Origin: JBBTWV01 sp038062615
GTDB lineage: Bacteria > Patescibacteriota > Gracilibacteria > UBA1369 > UM-FILTER-53-11
Length of the DNA: 8,904 nt
NCBI GenBank assembly: GCA_038062615.1
Contig: JBBTWV010000015.1
Span: 1-8,904 of the forward strand
Direction of reading: 5' to 3'
Positions within the stretch are counted from its first letter, which is position 1; each line of letters starts with the position of its first letter. The notes below the pieces were generated by a model that saw only the letters and a list, made by a program, of their open reading frames with translations, did no database searches and had not been told where the DNA came from. Shown one piece after another: positions 6,330 through 8,904 of this stretch. The position numbers and the translations under genes were made by a program.

Positions 6330-6932
6330 ATGTTCCAAACTCGAATTTTATTCATTTCTTTAACACTCGCCTTTGTTCTTTCCTCCTGTGGAGGTACCTC
6401 TATGCCATTTGATCAAACCACTGCTCCAAAAGCTGGCGAAACCATTGCCGTTCTTGATACCAGTAAGGGGGTAATCAAGATGAAGTTTTTTCCCAAGTAC
6501 GCACCGGAAACGGTGAAGAATTTTACGGAACTTGTTAAAAAAAGTTTTTTTGACGGACTCACTTTCCATCGCGTTATTCCTGGTTTTATGATTCAGGGTG
6601 GTGATCCTTTTGGCACGGGTTACGGCGGGGAAACCTATAAAGGGCCAAAAACAACTTTACCAGGCGAGGTTTCTGAGGAGCTTCACCATATTCACGGCGC
6701 CGTTTCGATGGCCAACTCCGGCAGCCCTGATACGGCTTCCAGCCAGTTCTTTATTGTGCAAAATCCACAGGGTTCCAAGTTTCTAGATGGCGGCTATACG
6801 ATTTTCGGGCAAGTTTTTGAAGGTTTGGATAAGGTAGATGCCATCGTCAATGTTGCACGAGATGCCAATGATAAGCCAAAAGAAAAGGTCATAATAAAAA
6901 AGGTGACGCTTGAAGAGTACAAAAAACCATGA
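6330..6932 (+). CDS. Cyclophilin-type peptidyl-prolyl isomerase, lipoprotein
   Basis: This 200-aa protein catalyses cis/trans isomerisation of X-Pro bonds. Residues 1-19 form a lipoprotein signal peptide with the lipobox LSSC, so Cys20 would be lipidated and the enzyme held on the outer face of the membrane. The cyclophilin core runs from about residue 38 to 195. FHRVIPGFMIQGGD at 79-92 contains the catalytic Arg81, Phe86, Met87 and Gln89, and MANSGSPDTASSQFFI at 127-142 carries the other active-site strand. A TTG or other start upstream is possible, but the ATG at 6330 gives the proper signal peptide and matches the promoter position. Its last bases overlap the acylphosphatase start as ATGA. 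The location suggests a folding role for exported proteins, perhaps including envelope proteins such as the VanW/G5 product; that link is inference. Confidence 0.93.
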   Translation: MFQTRILFISLTLAFVLSSCGGTSMPFDQTTAPKAGETIAVLDTSKGVIKMKFFPKYAPETVKNFTELVKKSFFDGLTFHRVIPGFMIQGGDPFGTGYGGETYKGPKTTLPGEVSEELHHIHGAVSMANSGSPDTASSQFFIVQNPQGSKFLDGGYTIFGQVFEGLDKVDAIVNVARDANDKPKEKVIIKKVTLEEYKKP

Positions 6933-7204
6933 GAAAGCAGGCAAATATCATTATTACCGGCCGGGTCCAGGGCGTTTTTTTTCGCGCATCGGCCAAAGAA
7001 AAAGCTCTTGAGCTGGGAATTGCTGGATGGATAAAGAATACTTCTGACGGCGGAGTGGCGTTAGTTGCCCAAGGCAAAGAAGAGCAGCTCAAGGCTTTTT
7101 TACAGTGGTGCAAAAAGGGTCCACCTCGCGCCGAGGTTTTGCATGTTGATATTCAGTCTCAAAAAACCCTTGAGGAGTTCAAGGGTTTTAGAATTACAGG
7201 TTAG
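6929..7204 (+). CDS. acyP: Acylphosphatase
   Basis: Acylphosphatase hydrolyses carboxyl-phosphate bonds such as that of acetyl phosphate or carbamoyl phosphate. The 91-aa length is typical of the family. The phosphate-binding loop GRVQGVFFR is at residues 11-19 with catalytic Arg19, and the partner Asn is Asn37 in GWIKNTSDGGV. The chain ends FKGFRITG, close to the usual terminal strand. The ATG overlaps the stop of the cyclophilin gene by the ATGA arrangement, so translation is probably coupled and no separate promoter is needed. The final codons contain a perfect 11-bp inverted repeat that may act as a terminator. The physiological substrate in this organism cannot be told from sequence. Confidence 0.95.
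   Translation: MRKQANIIITGRVQGVFFRASAKEKALELGIAGWIKNTSDGGVALVAQGKEEQLKAFLQWCKKGPPRAEVLHVDIQSQKTLEEFKGFRITG
7163..7189 (+). terminator. Terminator-like hairpin inside the 3' end of the acylphosphatase gene
   Basis: AAAACCCTTGA (7163-7173) and TCAAGGGTTTT (7179-7189) are perfect reverse complements around a 5-nt loop GGAGT. The stem has an A-rich left foot and a T-rich right foot, so it could terminate on either strand, but the run of four T is short. It lies 15-42 nt before the acylphosphatase stop region and just upstream of the next gene's promoter. Confidence 0.4.
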
Positions 7205-7215
7205 GCGATGGATAT

Positions 7216-7244
7216 TTGACAAAAATATCTTTTGGTGCTACTGT
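7216..7244 (+). promoter_or_regulatory. Promoter of the unrecognised small gene
   Basis: A perfect TTGACA (7216-7221) is followed after 17 bp by TACTGT (7239-7244), preceded by TGC, an extended -10 (TGn). Predicted transcription start is about 7251, only ~4 nt before the ATG at 7255. The in-frame TTG at 7216 is part of the -35 and so unlikely to be a start codon. Confidence 0.6.
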
Positions 7245-7254
7245 GCATATACTT

Positions 7255-7650
7255 ATGAGTTCTTTGGAACGAAATTTAGGACGTCGAGAAGTCAAAAAAC
7301 GCCGAATTACTGAGAATGTATATGAACAAGAATTGCGATGTCTCCGATTTAAAGCTGCGGTTTTGGCACTGCTCACGTTAATTGGCAGTCCGACACTTGC
7401 TATCCCCGGCGTTCGGGATTATGGATATGGGTCACTCCCGAAACCATCAAGAACAGCACCCCAAAATACACCCTTAAACCATGTCCCTGAGGCGAAATCT
7501 TCTCAATCTCCACCACCAAGTGAATGTACGCCAGAATGGCCTTGCATTATGGCTCTTCCGGAAGACAGGAGATTAGATCATGAACACTACATCCAGCCTG
7601 GTACAAGTAGTATCAGAGCAGAAATTGCCAACTTTCTTAACTCTTTGTAA
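7255..7650 (+). CDS. Unrecognised small membrane-anchored or secreted protein
   Basis: I do not recognise this 131-aa protein. What is visible: a strongly basic N-terminus (residues 1-33, with GRREVKKRR at 9-17), one hydrophobic segment at about 33-49 (FKAAVLALLTLIGSPTLA), and then about 80 polar residues rich in Pro and Ser (62-90). The tail also has two close cysteines at 91 and 97 (CTPEWPC). The topology fits a signal anchor or a late-cleaved signal peptide, with the tail outside the cell. It has a good promoter of its own, supporting a real gene. Its last 14 bases overlap the end of rplT on the other strand. The overlap and the lack of a recognisable family leave room for doubt. Confidence 0.6.
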   Translation: MSSLERNLGRREVKKRRITENVYEQELRCLRFKAAVLALLTLIGSPTLAIPGVRDYGYGSLPKPSRTAPQNTPLNHVPEAKSSQSPPPSECTPEWPCIMALPEDRRLDHEHYIQPGTSSIRAEIANFLNSL

Positions 7651-7981
7651 GCTTCACCACCTCTTCAAACACGCTTGGCTCACGGATAGCCATTTCACTC
7701 AGCATCTTGCGGTTTAAGAGAACTCGCTTTCGGGTAAGTGCGTAAATAAATCGGCTATAGGAAATGCCTTGTGTAGTGAGGGCAGCACTCAAACGAGAGA
7801 TCCAGAGTGAACGGAAGTCGCGCTTCTTTAGCTTGCGGCCAATATAAGCGTTTTTACCGGCCATCATCACGGCTCGTTTCGCCAGGTTCCAAACATTATG
7901 CCGTTTATCTCTATAACCCTTCGCCTGTTTAAGAATTTTCTTGTGCCGCTTTTTGGTCATGACGCCGCCTTTGATTCTCAT
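7637..7981 (-). CDS. rplT: 50S ribosomal protein L20
   Basis: L20 is a 23S-rRNA-binding protein needed for early assembly of the large subunit, and in several bacteria it also represses its own operon. The 114-aa chain matches the family throughout: RHKKILKQAKGYR near residue 12, the basic helix with KRDFRSLWISRLSAA at about 53-67, GISYSRFIYAL, and NRKMLSEMAIREPSVFEEVV towards the end. The ATG at 7981 gives MRIKGGVMTKKRH, which aligns with the usual MxRVKxGV beginning. It is last in the infC-rpmI-rplT operon, but unusually separated from rpmI by 124 bp with hairpins. No Shine-Dalgarno sequence precedes it. Its 3' end converges on and overlaps the unrecognised gene by 14 bp, and I see no terminator. 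Confidence 0.96.
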   Translation of the reverse strand: MRIKGGVMTKKRHKKILKQAKGYRDKRHNVWNLAKRAVMMAGKNAYIGRKLKKRDFRSLWISRLSAALTTQGISYSRFIYALTRKRVLLNRKMLSEMAIREPSVFEEVVKLTKS

Positions 7982-8019
7982 ATAATTGAGCTAGGAATAT
8001 AAATAGTTCTTCATTGCTG

Positions 8020-8038
8020 AGCCGCACACGGTGCGGCT
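8020..8038 (-). other. Perfect hairpin in the rpmI-rplT spacer
   Basis: AGCCGCAC (8020-8027) and GTGCGGCT (8031-8038) are perfect reverse complements with a 3-nt loop. The stem is GC-rich and not followed by a U-run on the minus strand, so it is not a standard terminator. It lies 39 nt upstream of the rplT start in the mRNA. Confidence 0.55.
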
Positions 8039-8061
8039 GCGAAAGGTTGAGAGAGGGAAGC

Positions 8062-8091
8062 CCGAGCGTCCCCGCGATGGGCGACCGAGCG
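8062..8091 (-). other. GC-rich hairpin flanked by a 7-bp direct repeat in the rpmI-rplT spacer
   Basis: GTCCCC (8068-8073) pairs with GGG-C-GAC (8079-8085), six base pairs with one bulged C and a 5-nt loop. CCGAGCG occurs directly repeated at 8062-8068 and 8085-8091, flanking the hairpin. Together with the second hairpin it makes this spacer a candidate structured mRNA element, possibly regulatory or a dispersed intergenic repeat. Confidence 0.4.
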
Positions 8092-8105
8092 AGACCTGAG
8101 CGTAT

Positions 8106-8303
8106 TCAAAATGACATTGGTAAAAGGTGTCTCACCTTTTTTTGATCGCCATGATGCAGCGGAGCCCCCATGTTGTGCGTGGCCTTTTGGCGCTTGCTCT
8201 TGTTAATAAGGAGGTGCCTCTTGCCTGGTTTTTGGTACATCATCTTGCCCCGAGACGAGATCTTAATGCGTTTTTTGAGTCCGCTGTGAGTCTTGAGTTT
8301 CAT
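8106..8303 (-). CDS. rpmI: 50S ribosomal protein L35
   Basis: L35 is a small basic protein of the large ribosomal subunit. The 65-aa length is typical, and the family pattern is clear: MKLKTHSGLKKRIKISSRGK at the N-terminus, then KRHLLINKSKRQK in the middle and VRHLLPMSF near the end. It lacks the extra Pro after Met found in many L35 proteins (MPKMKTH), a small difference. The ATG at 8303 is 10 nt after the infC stop, within the same transcript. The sequence before it on the mRNA (AACCCCCACCCT) has no Shine-Dalgarno character. Position between infC and rplT is the conserved gene order. Confidence 0.95.
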   Translation of the reverse strand: MKLKTHSGLKKRIKISSRGKMMYQKPGKRHLLINKSKRQKATHNMGAPLHHGDQKKVRHLLPMSF

Positions 8304-8313
8304 AGGGTGGGGG

Positions 8314-8820
8314 TTATTTAGGGCTTAAAATCATGAATATCGTATTGCCCTGTTTTTTGGCGGGCTCTGCTATGGTGGCGACCTCGGCGACCATGGTGGT
8401 AAACAGTTTCATTTTTTCGTATCCCAGGTAAATGTGTGAGAGTTCTCTCCCGCGCATTACCAGAGCCACCTTTACCAAGTTTCTGTCATTAAGAAACTCT
8501 TTTGCCTTGTTGGCCTTTACTTCCAGGTCGTGCGTATCCGTTCTCATGCTCAGGCGAATGCCTTTTACCTCGCCCTGTTTTTGAGATTTCTTCTGTTTCT
8601 GATCCTGCTTTTTTTGTCGGTACAAAAATTTTCCAAAGTCCATGATCTTGCACACCGGAGGAACGGCATTGGGTGCCACCTCCACTAAGTCGAGCTCGCG
8701 CTCTTTGGCCATAGCCTGAGCTTTATCTAGCGCGATGATCCCCATCTGTTCATCGTTCTCATCAATGAGGCGAATGGAAGGCGTCCGGATGCGATCGTTA
8801 AGGCGAAAAAATTTTGGAAT
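8314..8820 (-). CDS. infC: Translation initiation factor IF-3, starting at an ATT codon
   Basis: IF-3 binds the 30S subunit, prevents premature joining of the 50S and checks start codons. With an ATT start at 8820 the protein is 168 aa, the normal size. It begins MPKFFRLNDRIRTPSIR (initiator Met assumed), continues LIDENEQMGII, then ELDLVEVAPNAVPPVCKIMD and FGKFLYRQKK, a lysine/glutamine linker, and a C-domain with GIRLSMRTDTHDLEVK and VMRGRELSH. The first ATG in frame (8745) would remove the conserved RLNDRIR...LIDENEQ section of the N-domain. Between the upstream in-frame TGA (8856-8854) and the conserved region, the only plausible near-cognate start is ATT at 8820-8818. In E. coli infC also starts with AUU, and IF-3 represses its own translation through it. 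A strong promoter lies upstream. The gene leads the infC-rpmI-rplT operon. Confidence 0.93.
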   Translation of the reverse strand: MPKFFRLNDRIRTPSIRLIDENDEQMGIIALDKAQAMAKERELDLVEVAPNAVPPVCKIMDFGKFLYRQKKQDQKQKKSQKQGEVKGIRLSMRTDTHDLEVKANKAKEFLNDRNLVKVALVMRGRELSHIYLGYEKMKLFTTMVAEVATIAEPAKKQGNTIFMILSPK

Positions 8821-8864
8821 ACGCGCGAAATTAAAAAATCCAAGTAAAGGGAATCAGTGGAGGG

Positions 8865-8893
8865 ATTGTAAGAGAAAGCCATCAGCTAGTCAA
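8865..8893 (-). promoter_or_regulatory. Promoter of the infC-rpmI-rplT operon
   Basis: On the minus strand TTGACT (8893-8888) is followed after exactly 17 bp by TACAAT (8870-8865); each hexamer is one base from consensus. Predicted transcription start is near 8858, which leaves a leader of about 38 nt before the ATT start of infC. It is the best promoter in the window, fitting a highly expressed ribosomal operon. Confidence 0.7.
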
Positions 8894-8904
8894 CCCAATT
8901 AGGC

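Noticed and set aside
6311..6338. TTG at 6338 as the start of the Mur ligase
   Set aside because: It would lie upstream of the -10 box, inside the cyclophilin coding region, and adds nine unconserved residues.
7991..8014. A seven-codon reading frame (MKNYLYS) directly after the 8020-8038 hairpin and ending 9 nt before rplT
   Set aside because: The position is suggestive of a leader peptide, but such a short frame is expected by chance in AT-rich sequence and has no ribosome binding site. Conservation in relatives would be needed.
8062..8091. The short CCGAGCG repeat pair as a CRISPR or tandem array
   Set aside because: There are only two 7-bp copies, with no further units or cas genes.

Overview
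The window looks like chromosomal DNA from an uncultivated Candidate Phyla Radiation (Patescibacteria) bacterium, probably Parcubacteria-like. This is inferred from gene content and style: a VanW/G5 envelope protein, a membrane-anchored TPR protein, a Mur ligase with almost no N-terminal domain, very compact spacing, several ATGA overlaps, and no convincing Shine-Dalgarno sequence before any start. TAA, TAG and TGA all end genes here, so the standard code applies. There is no rRNA, tRNA, CRISPR array, insertion sequence or prophage.

Layout. Bases 11-1075 (+) encode a class II Fic AMP-transferase, visibly more AT-rich than the rest. Bases 1147-1488 (+) encode a small YtxH-like membrane protein, and 1545-3338 (+) a secreted or anchored VanW/G5 protein. 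A minus-strand operon follows: Mur ligase of the MurF type (6311 to 5175, with homologous sequence continuing in frame to 5022), DNA polymerase III delta' (5016-4108) and a TPR protein (4111-3356). Divergent from it, at 6330-7204 (+), is a lipoprotein cyclophilin overlapping an acylphosphatase. Then comes a small unrecognised membrane or secreted protein (7255-7650, +). The right end is the translation operon infC-rpmI-rplT (IF-3, L35, L20) on the minus strand, with its promoter at the window edge.

Most notable points. (1) infC has no ATG, GTG or TTG at a position that yields a full IF-3. The conserved N-terminus demands an ATT (AUU) start at 8820, the same unusual class of start that underlies IF-3 autoregulation in E. 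coli. (2) The Mur ligase is cut by an in-frame TAA at 5177-5175, although about 50 further codons with clear MurF C-terminal sequence follow in the same frame. (3) The 18-bp gap between the Mur ligase and cyclophilin starts carries two opposed, almost superimposed -10 boxes, each 6-7 nt from its own ATG. This is a symmetric bidirectional promoter predicted to make leaderless mRNAs. (4) The same -10-close-to-ATG arrangement recurs at the YtxH-like gene and, slightly longer, at the unrecognised gene. (5) A GC-rich, hairpin-forming 124-bp spacer lies between rpmI and rplT.

Functionally, the centre of the window is cell-envelope and housekeeping material (peptidoglycan precursor ligase, VanW/G5 protein, extracytoplasmic cyclophilin, YtxH-like protein) with one replication clamp-loader subunit. 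The right end is translation. I see no clear new multi-gene system. The novelty lies in expression signals and in the interrupted Mur ligase.
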